Shown here piece by piece: positions 55,871-63,291 of a stretch of DNA of 64,000 nt. The stretch is from assembly GCA_041749255.1 (NCBI GenBank), contig JBGTBR010000047.1, positions 1 to 64,000 of the forward strand. Reading direction: 5' to 3'. Origin of the DNA: JABDLO01 sp041749255 (GTDB lineage: Bacteria; Bacteroidota; Bacteroidia; Chitinophagales; Saprospiraceae). The notes beneath the pieces were generated by a model. That model was not told where the DNA came from, searched no databases, and was given only the letters and a program-made list of their open reading frames with translations. Position 1 is the stretch's first letter. The number at the start of each line of letters is the position of its first letter. The translations under genes were made by a program, and so were the position numbers.

Positions 55871-56187
55871 AAGGTAGTTTATTTATTAAATCACGCATAG
55901 TGGTTTACCGGCAATGCCAAGTGCGGGATTTCGATGCCGTCTTCTTGTCCACGAACGTAGAGTTCTCATTTATACAATAAATATATAATTACCGATTCAG
56001 CCCGCAATTGCTATATCGATGTTTCCAGTAGTGTCATTTATTTATGATCGAATGAAATGACATAAAATAATTTATTCAGGTCTATTGTTATATCGTTTTT
56101 AGCTTTCCATTTTTCAAAGCCTTCGTAGTCAAATTTATGTTCTTTTGGTACAATCATTGTGAGGAATGTCAAGTAATAAATATCCAG
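55871..56187. other. 317-bp gap with possible gene remnants
   Basis: This gap between the M48 start and the second cyclase's stop contains a possible 39-aa ORF (56038-56157) and, in a different frame, a 24-codon protein-like stretch ending at 55891 (ELYVRGQEDG, IEIPHLALPV). Both run leftward. They may be pieces of one decayed gene. Nothing else is recognised. Confidence 0.35.
56038..56157 (-). pseudogene. Possible short ORF or N-terminal gene remnant (39 aa)
   Basis: The ATG at 56157 lies 30 bp after the stop of the second cyclase, an operon-like distance, and opens 39 codons starting MIVPKEHKFDYEGFEKWKAK, with a composition that looks coding (charged, balanced). I do not recognise it. A second protein-like stretch in another frame lies at 55891-55965, so a frameshifted relic is possible. 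Confidence 0.3.
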
Positions 56188-58275
56188 CTATATTCCGGGA
56201 GATTGTATCCTTCGGAGAACTTCCTGAAATCTGGGTTCGTTTTCCAGTGTGTTGAATTTTGGCATAAGGCTCAAAAATACTGCAAATCCAAAATCAGAAT
56301 TATCAACACCTTTCTCTAGATAATATAATGTCCTGTCTATATTACCCCTTTCTAAATATACACTGGCAATGTACAGGCTTAAATGATGTTCACCAGCCGC
56401 TCCACGATCAAGTAATTCCTGTAAATATGTATCCGATTTCTCCTCATCTCCCATTTTTAAGTACGTATTTGACAGGGTAGATACAGTAAATCTTGGAGCC
56501 AGAGTCGAATTGTCATATGCTTTGTTAAGATACGTGAGAGCCTCTTCGTACTGATCATTGTAGTAGTAACTCCAACCCAGGAAGGTATTAAAAAAGTGGA
56601 AATCAGCTTTCCTGACACTGGTGTGATAATGCTCTTGAGCCTGAAGATAATTGCCTTCTTTCATGGCGATATTACCCAAATCCCAATCATATAGCACATG
56701 GCCAGGATCGATATTTTTTGCCATTTTGATTACCTCTTTTGCCTTCTCCAGATCTTTCGCAGCGATATACGTGGATACGGCCGTGCAAAGACAATAATTG
56801 ATGGGAATATTTGGCCAGGAATTAATTGTGAAGGCCCGATCTATGTCTTTTTTTGCATCCTGGATTTTGTTCTGAAGATATAGTTTCAAAAACGCTCTGA
56901 TGACGTAGTTATCAGAGCTGGCCGGATCAAGTTCCATAGCTTTGTCCATTAAGGGATTCGCCAGTGTTAAGGATTTTTCAGAACTCATGATCCCGGGAAT
57001 GAAATCTGGTGAAGATCCTACTGCAAATCTCCAGGCAAATAGTGAATAGGCTTGACTGTAATTCGGATCTAGCTTTAGTGCTTCTTCCAAATATCTGGAC
57101 CCGTTTTCATATCCGTCAGGAGTTAATTTATTGACCTCTGCTTTTGCAAGAAGAAAATACCTGAAAGCTTCTCCACTTGATGTGTTGGGTTTTGCCAGAC
57201 CTTTTTCTTCTTCAATAGTCAATTCGATATTGAGATTCTCTGCCACTTCTTTTGCAACGGCCAGTTGGATGGATGGGGCATCTTTAAGTTCCACATCAAA
57301 AGTTCGATTCCATAAACGCTTTTTATTAAACGGATCGAACAGCTCAATAGAAAGTTTAATCCTGTTACCATCTTCAAAAAAGCGTGAGCTACCTGAAATT
57401 AAATAGTTTACATTCAATTCTGTGGCAATCTGTTCCTGCTGCTTTTCCTGGTTTTTATACTGGTAGGTCAAGGTAAATGCAGATACATCAATGGAATTAA
57501 TTTTTGCCAATTCGTCGATTATTTCCTGCGTCACTCCATCAGAAAAATAATCAAGATCTTCATTTTTATTTAAGTTGATGAGGGGTAGAACCGCAATTGA
57601 ATTTCTGATAATCTTACCAGTTAGTGTATCATCTGATTTTCCTTTATAACCCCTGTAGCTATTTATAGCCAAAAAGAAAACCAGTAATAATGCCAATATT
57701 CCTAAAGTCCAATATAATTTTTTGGGTCGTTTCTTATCTTTAAATTTCCCCTGGATCTTTGACTTTACAGGAACAGAAAGTCCATCATTGTTAAGGGCAA
57801 AAACCTCCATTGGTTTTTTAACGTTCTTGAATTCGTAAGATCCCAATGAAGTTAGTTGGAATTCACTTTTATTTTTTATTTGATCCCAAATCGAGCTGGA
57901 TAATAACACCGAGCCTGGAATGCCCATTGATTCAATTCTGGAAGCAATGTTGACGCCATCTCCATAAACATTGTTTTCCGTAAACACCACTTCACCCAGG
58001 TGCATGCCAATTCTGATGGGGAGATTACTTTCCAGGAAATCTTGTTGCAAGGCAAGGGCACATTTAACCCCCATGGTGGTACTATCGAATGAAAGCAGAC
58101 AACTATCTCCGAAATACTGAATGATATGTCCCTCATATACCGGTACTTTATCCTCAACCAGTTTTTTGAATGTTTGAAGGTATTCGATTGCTTTGGCCTC
58201 ATCGACCTGCATGGTAGATGTATAGCCGACAATGTCAGCAAAGAGTATCGTACTTAATTTTCTAATTTCATTCAT
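56188..58275 (-). CDS. Cyclase-TolB-like-TPR signalling protein
   Basis: The 695-residue protein starts with a class III nucleotide cyclase domain (about 5-160): LFADIVGYTS with Asp14, YFGDSCLLSF with Asp57, and VYGDGVNIASRI with Arg113. The base-specifying lysine is replaced (Gln53), so the product is uncertain. One membrane helix (about 188-206) follows, then a TolB/FlgO-like domain (about 225-355; SIAVLPLINL, YFSDGVTQEIIDEL, YLISGSSRF) and TPR repeats (about 365-690). The topology puts the cyclase in the cytosol and the TPRs outside, the reverse domain order of the 51.7-kb cyclase. Confidence 0.9.
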   Translation of the reverse strand: MNEIRKLSTILFADIVGYTSTMQVDEAKAIEYLQTFKKLVEDKVPVYEGHIIQYFGDSCLLSFDSTTMGVKCALALQQDFLESNLPIRIGMHLGEVVFTENNVYGDGVNIASRIESMGIPGSVLLSSSIWDQIKNKSEFQLTSLGSYEFKNVKKPMEVFALNNDGLSVPVKSKIQGKFKDKKRPKKLYWTLGILALLLVFFLAINSYRGYKGKSDDTLTGKIIRNSIAVLPLINLNKNEDLDYFSDGVTQEIIDELAKINSIDVSAFTLTYQYKNQEKQQEQIATELNVNYLISGSSRFFEDGNRIKLSIELFDPFNKKRLWNRTFDVELKDAPSIQLAVAKEVAENLNIELTIEEEKGLAKPNTSSGEAFRYFLLAKAEVNKLTPDGYENGSRYLEEALKLDPNYSQAYSLFAWRFAVGSSPDFIPGIMSSEKSLTLANPLMDKAMELDPASSDNYVIRAFLKLYLQNKIQDAKKDIDRAFTINSWPNIPINYCLCTAVSTYIAAKDLEKAKEVIKMAKNIDPGHVLYDWDLGNIAMKEGNYLQAQEHYHTSVRKADFHFFNTFLGWSYYYNDQYEEALTYLNKAYDNSTLAPRFTVSTLSNTYLKMGDEEKSDTYLQELLDRGAAGEHHLSLYIASVYLERGNIDRTLYYLEKGVDNSDFGFAVFLSLMPKFNTLENEPRFQEVLRRIQSPGI

Positions 58276-58345
58276 TATATCATATACAAGATAACAAAAT
58301 TTTACAAACCACTCAAAGTTCTATTTATGAACAGAAGGTATTGAA

Positions 58346-58876
58346 TCAATACATCGCGTTATTTTTTTTGATTTCAATTTTTGTGTTTGAAAAATAATCA
58401 TAAATACTACTTTCTCCTTTACTTATCAAAATACTTGCAAAATACACAATTACAAATATTTGTGGAGAAATCAAAATTATCCATGTCCATATTGGTATTT
58501 CCATATTATTTGATGTATAATACATCGACCAATGCACTCCCGTGTGTGCCATTTCCCAAGGCAGGTATTTCAGTATATTTCTGAGTAATACACTCTTTGG
58601 ACTGTCGTTTTGGTCTGCCAATACAGTAAGCTTTTGAAGCTTTTTCCCAACCGTGCCTGCCCACGAACTTCTTTCTGTAAAATAAGAATAGGTTATCACA
58701 GGTAAAGTTAAAGTGGTAAAACCAATTAACTGTCCGATATATGGATTATTAGCTGGTTTCAAACTTGTAATTTCGATGATGACATTTGTCAATAGAAAAA
58801 GGACAGTCGCATATACAGCAATAATGCCATAGTCAATTATCCAGGCTAAGATTCTTTTTCTGGTTGTCAGCGACAT
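58346..58876 (-). CDS. RDD family membrane protein
   Basis: The 176-residue protein has three to four hydrophobic helices. It begins with the RDD-type pattern TTRKRILAWIIDYGIIAVYA and has SSWAGTVGKKLQKLTVL in the middle, which fits the G-T-x-G-K-x-x-x-x-L segment of the family. RDD proteins are small inner-membrane proteins of mostly unknown function, some acting as Na+/H+ antiporters. It follows about 110 bp before the cyclase gene start in the same direction. Confidence 0.85.
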   Translation of the reverse strand: MSLTTRKRILAWIIDYGIIAVYATVLFLLTNVIIEITSLKPANNPYIGQLIGFTTLTLPVITYSYFTERSSWAGTVGKKLQKLTVLADQNDSPKSVLLRNILKYLPWEMAHTGVHWSMYYTSNNMEIPIWTWIILISPQIFVIVYFASILISKGESSIYDYFSNTKIEIKKNNAMY

Positions 58877-58985
58877 ATACTTACTAATTTTACGATTACA
58901 AATCCGAGAATATTTTCTTCTTGATTTTGTAATGTTTCTAATACTTGGGATCTTCGAGATGATCTATAAGCACGGAAGTTAAAGC

Positions 58986-59122
58986 ACACTAATGATAAAT
59001 ATACAATTTTAATTTTAGATACATGATGTTATAAACCTCATTGGTATTGGTTGAAAATCTACACAGTGTATGTGTATGATTTAAAACCTTCAGTTTCTCA
59101 CATCTATGGTTTCCGGCTATGT
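58986..59122 (-). pseudogene. 3'-end relic of a lipoprotein gene (copy of 63274-63413)
   Basis: This stretch is clearly similar, at roughly four of five bases by eye, to the 3' end of the lipoprotein gene at 63292-63774 and to the bases just after it. Translated leftward it retains HRCEKLK and STNTNEVYNIMYLKLK, against RRCEKLK and STNTNEDYNIMYLKLK in the intact gene, and it has lost the stop at the same place. The 5' part is missing; the similarity stops about 12 bp from the CBS gene's stop codon. Confidence 0.8.
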
Positions 59123-59133
59123 CCCTTCATTCT

Positions 59134-60111
59134 TCATTCATTGTCAAATTCGTCTGAAATTTCACCTACAATTTCTTCGACAATATCTTCTAATGTCACC
59201 ATTCCAATAAATTCCCCCTTTTCGTTGGTTACAATGGCTAAATGATACCTTTTTGTGTTTAAATCCTTCAACACCTGGATGATACTTTGCGTATTATTTA
59301 CGAACAAAATCGGTCTTATGTACTTTTGCAGACTACTCATTGATACATTGTCTCGCTGTAAAGCTATTTCTTTCAAATTCAAATATCCAAATATATCTTG
59401 TGGTGAATCCGTCCTGCTTACAGGGTATCTTGTATGCAAATGTTTTTCAGCCAAATCGAAATAATCATCAATGCCAATGGTCTCCGGAAAATAGATTACT
59501 TGTGAAATTGCAAGCATTACTTCATCTATTTTTCTGCTTTTCAGATTTGAGGTTTTAATAATTATATCTTCCTGGTCCTTGTTAATAATGTTTTCTAACT
59601 GAGCAACTTTGGCAATAGTTTGAATGTCTTCCAAAGAGTATTTTGCAGTTTTAACTTTTTTCTTCAATATCAACCTATTGAAAAGGTCAGTTAGATAAAT
59701 CATCGGATAAAGTATCTTAATGGTGAGGTTTAACGGAACAGCAATGTACTTCGATAAAGTTTCAGAGTATGCTACGCCAATGACTTTAGGAAGAATTTCC
59801 GTTCCGAATAATATAACAATCGTAAACACAATTGAAAATACCCAAATCCATTCATCTCCATAAATTTCGTCAAATGCACTTCCCGCAATGGTTGCTCCAC
59901 CAGTATGAGCAACGGTATTCAAAATCAAAATTGCAGCAATGGGTCTATTAATATTCCCCTTTAGTTGATCGAGAACAAAAGCATATTTAAGTCCTTTTTG
60001 CTTGTCTGTTTCGATTTTTACGCTATTTAAACTCAAAAGTGTAGCTTCCGTCAAGGAGCAAAGAAATGAAACAATGATGGCTACCAATGAGCTAATCAGA
60101 AATATGGTCAT
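59134..60111 (-). CDS. CNNM/DUF21-CBS domain membrane protein
   Basis: The 325-residue protein has an N-terminal DUF21 (CNNM) domain with three to four membrane helices (about 1-160; SLTEATLLSLNSVKIE, AAILILNTVAHTGGATIAG, GTEILPKVIGVAYS), then two CBS domains (about 200-320; RYPVSRTDSPQDIFGYLNLK, HLAIVTNEKGEFIGMVTLED). It ends EIVGEISDEFDNE without the CorC/HlyC domain, as in short family members. Relatives are magnesium or cobalt transporters or efflux regulators. A decayed copy of the second CBS domain's first strand lies at 62329-62396. Confidence 0.9.
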   Translation of the reverse strand: MTIFLISSLVAIIVSFLCSLTEATLLSLNSVKIETDKQKGLKYAFVLDQLKGNINRPIAAILILNTVAHTGGATIAGSAFDEIYGDEWIWVFSIVFTIVILFGTEILPKVIGVAYSETLSKYIAVPLNLTIKILYPMIYLTDLFNRLILKKKVKTAKYSLEDIQTIAKVAQLENIINKDQEDIIIKTSNLKSRKIDEVMLAISQVIYFPETIGIDDYFDLAEKHLHTRYPVSRTDSPQDIFGYLNLKEIALQRDNVSMSSLQKYIRPILFVNNTQSIIQVLKDLNTKRYHLAIVTNEKGEFIGMVTLEDIVEEIVGEISDEFDNE

Positions 60112-60181
60112 ATGTATGAAGTTTTTTCAGCCGTTAATTAACAAATGCAAGTAATGATCAGATTGATGAATTAATTTGACT

Positions 60182-60208
60182 CAAATCTACCCCTCTACTA
60201 ATTCTCAA
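60182..60208 (-). promoter_or_regulatory. Candidate promoter of the CNNM/CBS gene
   Basis: On the minus strand TTG (60206-60208) is followed after 16 bp by TAGATTTG (60182-60189), a perfect TAnnTTTG -7 element, about 70 bp before the start codon. The same TAGATTTG word recurs at 63212-63219 upstream of the HigBA pair. Confidence 0.5.
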
Positions 60209-60242
60209 CCTGACGGTGCAAATGATTTGTTTTGTCATGTAA

Positions 60243-60265
60243 CACCCCCAAAAGCTTTGGGGGTG
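60243..60265. repeat. Palindromic repeat, copy 3
   Basis: CACCCCC and GGGGGTG arms surround AAAAGCTTT, i.e. one extra A against copies 1 and 2. It lies 12 bp from copy 4, so the two form a pair between the CNNM/CBS promoter and the outer-membrane protein gene's 3' end. Confidence 0.7.
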
Positions 60266-60276
60266 CTATTCATATT

Positions 60277-60315
60277 TAACCCCCAAAGCTTTGCGGGTTA
60301 TACTGAGTAGTTACA
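60277..60315. repeat. Palindromic repeat, copy 4, with conserved flank
   Basis: TAACCCCC and the imperfect GCGGGTTA arm surround AAAGCTTT (60277-60300, one mismatch). After 5 bp comes AGTAGTTACA (60306-60315), identical to the flank of copy 1. The element ends 4 bp before the stop codon of the outer-membrane protein gene. Confidence 0.7.
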
Positions 60316-60319
60316 GTTT

Positions 60320-61129
60320 TCATTTTATAAGATTAAAAAATGTATAATATAAATTGAGATAAAAACCATTAGGAGCTGAACGTATCATTGAACTGTGTAA
60401 CTCGTGACGATAAGCTAAATCCAATCTTGCCTGACTATTGAAAATAAATTGTATGGCAGGAACAACATCTAAATAAGATTTACCCGAGTCGTTAATTGTT
60501 TGCCCTACAAATTCCACCATCAGGTTTATGTTGGTCTGTTTAAAACTGGTGTATTTTTTGGGATACATCAATCTGCCAAACGATAAAGTATAATTGGTTG
60601 CATTGTCGCCTAAATTATCTGGAAAAGGAAAATCAGGTTTGTTATCTAAAGCTTTTTCAAAACTTACAGAAGAACTTATTGCTAATTTTTTTATCAACTT
60701 CGTAGCTATAATTCCTGTTTCAAAGCCAGAATTATGACCTAATATTTCTATTTGTTCCTGGTGAATATCAGCTCTGTTGAAACTATACCTTCCGTAAGCT
60801 GCCATTCTGAAATGAGAGTTCAAATCATCATCAGAATAAAACCGATATTTTGCCATAAAACTACCACCTTCAGCGTAAAGTTGATTGCTCCTGTTGCTGA
60901 TGAATGCCGAGCCGCGAAACATAAGGTTTTGGTTAAGTCCATATGTAACTTCAGGCATAAAGTGGTAGTTGTATCCAGTTATCATTTGCTCTTTAAAAAG
61001 TGATTGCATCACATTGACTGCAAGAGAGTTTGCCGGAACATTACTTGCAGGATCTGTAACTACAAATAACTCCTGGCCTGACACGTTTTGACAAGCAAGG
61101 AACACTATAAACAAAATTATATTTCTCAA
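60320..61129 (-). CDS. Predicted outer-membrane beta-barrel protein of metal-handling operon
   Basis: The 269-residue protein has a signal peptide ending ACQNVSGQ and alternating beta-strand patterns throughout (YGLNQNLMFRGSAFISNR, GSFMAKYRFYSDD, YTLSFGRLMYPKKY), finishing with an aromatic C-terminal strand (YLNLYYTFFNLIK) typical of barrels. I know no function for it. Its ATG overlaps the stop of the HMA protein gene by 4 bp, so the two are coupled; with the HYC_CC_PP gene upstream, a role in copper or other heavy-metal traffic is the best inference. Confidence 0.7.
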   Translation of the reverse strand: MRNIILFIVFLACQNVSGQELFVVTDPASNVPANSLAVNVMQSLFKEQMITGYNYHFMPEVTYGLNQNLMFRGSAFISNRSNQLYAEGGSFMAKYRFYSDDDLNSHFRMAAYGRYSFNRADIHQEQIEILGHNSGFETGIIATKLIKKLAISSSVSFEKALDNKPDFPFPDNLGDNATNYTLSFGRLMYPKKYTSFKQTNINLMVEFVGQTINDSGKSYLDVVPAIQFIFNSQARLDLAYRHELHSSMIRSAPNGFYLNLYYTFFNLIK

Positions 61130-61629
61130 TCATGTATAATTTTGATGTGAATATTATCTTTCTTATTGTCAACATAGGTTGCTACCTCTTTATATGATTT
61201 TGATAATTTTTTATACTCTTTTTCAGTAACATAGCCTTTATCTAATACTTGAAATTTTATATTTGAAACTTTATCAGGCTTGTTATTAAGCAATATATAA
61301 GAGCCATTGGTAATGGTTTCAGGTGTCGCTATTGCAGTGAATGTGCCTATAAAAAAACCAGCCTTCTCTATTTTTTCTTTAAATATTTTCGGGCTTACAT
61401 TGTTCTCTGTGTTTAGTGTTGCAATAAAGGTATTTGTATTTAGATCCGTTTCCACATAGTCCACTTCTGGAATAGATTCTAATTGTTTAAATATTGCATT
61501 AGAACACATTGAACAAGTCAGTCCTGTTGCTCTGATTTCAACATTTAAAATTTGGGCATTACCTTTTATAAAAAACATCAAAAAAAAGATTGATGCAACC
61601 CATCCATTTATATTATTCTTAAAATTCAT
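61126..61629 (-). CDS. Exported heavy-metal-associated (HMA) domain protein
   Basis: The 167-residue protein has a hydrophobic leader (ASIFFLMFFIKGNAQ) and an HMA domain (about 28-95) with the metal-binding pair Cys39 and Cys42 in GLTCSMCSNAI. The remaining ~70 residues are a lysine-rich, unrecognised domain. HMA domains bind Cu(I) or other soft metals; export to the periplasm suggests metal delivery or scavenging. It overlaps the outer-membrane protein gene by 4 bp. A perfect 8-bp inverted repeat lies 42-58 bp upstream of its start. Confidence 0.88.
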   Translation of the reverse strand: MNFKNNINGWVASIFFLMFFIKGNAQILNVEIRATGLTCSMCSNAIFKQLESIPEVDYVETDLNTNTFIATLNTENNVSPKIFKEKIEKAGFFIGTFTAIATPETITNGSYILLNNKPDKVSNIKFQVLDKGYVTEKEYKKLSKSYKEVATYVDNKKDNIHIKIIHD

Positions 61630-61670
61630 TTTAATCTTTTTAATTAATTATTGTATTATTATTTTATGCT

Positions 61671-61687
61671 GTCGAAAGCCTTTCGAC
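61671..61687. promoter_or_regulatory. Inverted repeat upstream of the HMA gene, possible operator
   Basis: GTCGAAAG and CTTTCGAC are perfect 8-bp arms separated by one base, 42-58 bp before the HMA start. The one-base spacer makes a terminator unlikely and suits a dimeric regulator. No metal-responsive regulator gene is in the window. Confidence 0.4.
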
Positions 61688-61812
61688 GCTAATCTTTTGA
61701 CCTGGGTATCACAACTTGAGTGTGAAATACTATGCAAAGCATCGTGTTATTCATTAAAAACATAATTACCCGAACCATTACAAGTTTCGGCTAACTTAAT
61801 GTTGTCAATAAA

Positions 61813-62205
61813 TCAAATACGGAATACCTGATGGAGTAGATAAAGCGGAGGCTTTACATTATTGGGAGGAGGAGGAAAATAATCGGAATTATATGTTAAA
61901 GGACAAAAATCATATTCAAACTGAACAGTTTGAGGCAAGACCATTGGAAATTTGAAAGATTTAGCAAAGGTTACAACATTCTGTGAAGGTTGTATTTGTA
62001 CATCGTCAAACTGCAATAAAAAATCCTTGTCCTGGCAACAATTTTGTTTCATTTTTTTGTTGCCACATGCACATTTATTTTCTGGAGAAGTGCCAGCCAA
62101 AGAGAGAGAAGAAAATTTACCACCACAGTAATGCACTGTTATATTGATACCAAAGTTTGGTATTACATATAAAAGAAGCATTAATGTGACTATCAGTTTT
62201 CTCAT
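61813..62205 (-). CDS. HYC_CC_PP family protein
   Basis: This 130-residue exported protein carries the three marks that name the family: HYCGG after the leader, an NCCQDKD pair, and a proline run (PPPP) near the C-terminus; a further CACG motif lies between. I chose the ATG at 62205, whose product starts with a clear leader (MRKLIVTLMLLLYVIPNFG); the frame is open six residues further upstream. The family is found in Bacteroidota close to metal-related HMA and efflux genes, as here. Metal binding through the Cys/His residues is inferred, not known. Confidence 0.85.
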   Translation of the reverse strand: MRKLIVTLMLLLYVIPNFGINITVHYCGGKFSSLSLAGTSPENKCACGNKKMKQNCCQDKDFLLQFDDVQIQPSQNVVTFAKSFKFPMVLPQTVQFEYDFCPLTYNSDYFPPPPNNVKPPLYLLHQVFRI

Positions 62206-62328
62206 TGTTAGAAGCAAACGCAAAGTTAGGGAAAATATTTCAAGATTATTTTTATGGAAGGGTATATTTTTTTTCCTGGTCTCCTAAATAGGCTCAGTCG
62301 CAAATACAGCTATAATTCAGTAGGATGC

Positions 62329-62396
62329 TAATTTCCAACAACACCTGGATTATGCTTTGAGTCTTATTAAGGAACAGAATTGGATTATGATCTTGC
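62329..62396 (-). pseudogene. Relic of a CNNM/CBS gene
   Basis: Read leftward this short stretch encodes PILFLNKTQSIIQVLLEIS, matching PILFVNNTQSIIQVLKDLN of the CBS gene at 59134-60111, and the bases also align with 59255-59325. It then runs into a stop and loses similarity. It begins just 5 bp after the stop of the HigA gene, so the toxin-antitoxin pair may have landed in, or replaced part of, a second CBS gene copy. Confidence 0.75.
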
Positions 62397-62400
62397 CTTT

Positions 62401-62715
62401 TTATTCACTTACCATCAATTTTTGATCGTTAAGTTCTACCGTAAAGTTTACTTTCGCTTGTAAGGCCTTGAAAACCTTTATAACAGTTGAAAATCGAGCA
62501 TCTGTTGTTGAGTTTTCGATTTTTGCAATTTGTGATTTTTGTACACCTACAAGATCACCAAGTTGTTGCTGTGTAAGGTTTTTTGCCTTTCGTGCCTTCC
62601 TGATAGCGTCCCCTAAAAGCTCTAACTTTAGTTCTTGCTCAAATTGATCTCGTTTTTGGGTACCCAGTTTCCCAATGTGCAAATCTAAGACTTCATCAAA
62701 ACTTGTTGTTTTCAT
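62401..62715 (-). CDS. higA: HigA-type antitoxin, XRE family HTH
   Basis: The 104-residue protein has an XRE helix-turn-helix (about 38-92: LTQQQLGDLVGVQKSQIAKI, ENSTTDARFSTVIKVFKALQ) and a C-terminal extension (VNFTVELNDQKL). I use the ATG at 62715, which opens the usual MKTTSFDEVLD start; an ATG at 62736 would overlap the toxin. It should bind and neutralise the HigB-like toxin encoded just upstream and repress the operon promoter. Toxin first, antitoxin second is the HigBA order. Confidence 0.85.
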   Translation of the reverse strand: MKTTSFDEVLDLHIGKLGTQKRDQFEQELKLELLGDAIRKARKAKNLTQQQLGDLVGVQKSQIAKIENSTTDARFSTVIKVFKALQAKVNFTVELNDQKLMVSE

Positions 62716-62719
62716 TTCT

Positions 62720-63073
62720 CTATTTTTTATTTTCAAAATACTTTGTCCTAATATTTTTGGTCTTTATAATTTCGGATTTTTCGGGTTTACCACTCTTTTT
62801 GACAATTCCATGTGTTGCAATGACTAAGGTGTTTTTATTATCTGTTTTATCCCAAAAAGCAAATATTCTATAGTGGTTCCCAAAATATTGTGTTCTAAAA
62901 TACCAAATTCCATCCAGTAATTGTTTGAATATTTTTGGATCTTTTTTTGATCGAGCCACCGCCATGTTAAAGATGATTTTATCTTTTGCTTTAAGAGGTA
63001 TTTGGTCTAAAAAGTCCAATGCCTCCGGTAAAAACTCGATATTAAAGTATTCCACAAAATTAATACGAATCAA
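62720..63073 (-). CDS. higB: HigB-type toxin (RelE/phage Gp49-like)
   Basis: The 117-residue protein matches the Gp49-like HigB family of ribosome-dependent mRNA interferases: FLPEALDFLDQIPLKAKDKI, GIWYFRTQYFGNHYRIFAFW and LVIATHGIVKKSGKPEKSEI, with a basic C-terminus. Its stop is 4 bp before the chosen antitoxin start, so the pair is one operon. Two TAnnTTTG-type elements (63212-63219 and 63227-63234, minus strand) lie 140-160 bp upstream. Confidence 0.88.
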   Translation of the reverse strand: MIRINFVEYFNIEFLPEALDFLDQIPLKAKDKIIFNMAVARSKKDPKIFKQLLDGIWYFRTQYFGNHYRIFAFWDKTDNKNTLVIATHGIVKKSGKPEKSEIIKTKNIRTKYFENKK

Positions 63074-63211
63074 TAAAGTTAAAAGTTTCTCTTTTACGAC
63101 ACAAAGTATCTTAAATTTTTTTACAATTGGTCGAGCATAATGTTCTGGTGCAAAAAATTCGGTTCAAAATTTTTAAATAAGTCGTTATAAAGAAGTTAAA
63201 GATTTTTAATT

Positions 63212-63234
63212 CAAATCTACCTATGGCAAAAGTA
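63212..63234 (-). promoter_or_regulatory. Candidate higBA promoter elements
   Basis: On the minus strand TAGATTTG (63212-63219) and TACTTTTG (63227-63234) both match TAnnTTTG. The second has a TTG (63257-63259) 22 bp upstream. They precede higB by about 140-160 bp, leaving a long leader, so assignment is tentative. Confidence 0.35.
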
Positions 63235-63291
63235 GTAAATACGTTGTGAGGATTTGCAACATTAATATTAAAAACACTAATGATAAATACA

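Noticed and set aside
61671..61687. Terminator of the HYC_CC_PP gene
   Set aside because: The hairpin would have a one-base loop and no T-run follows; an operator reading is more likely.
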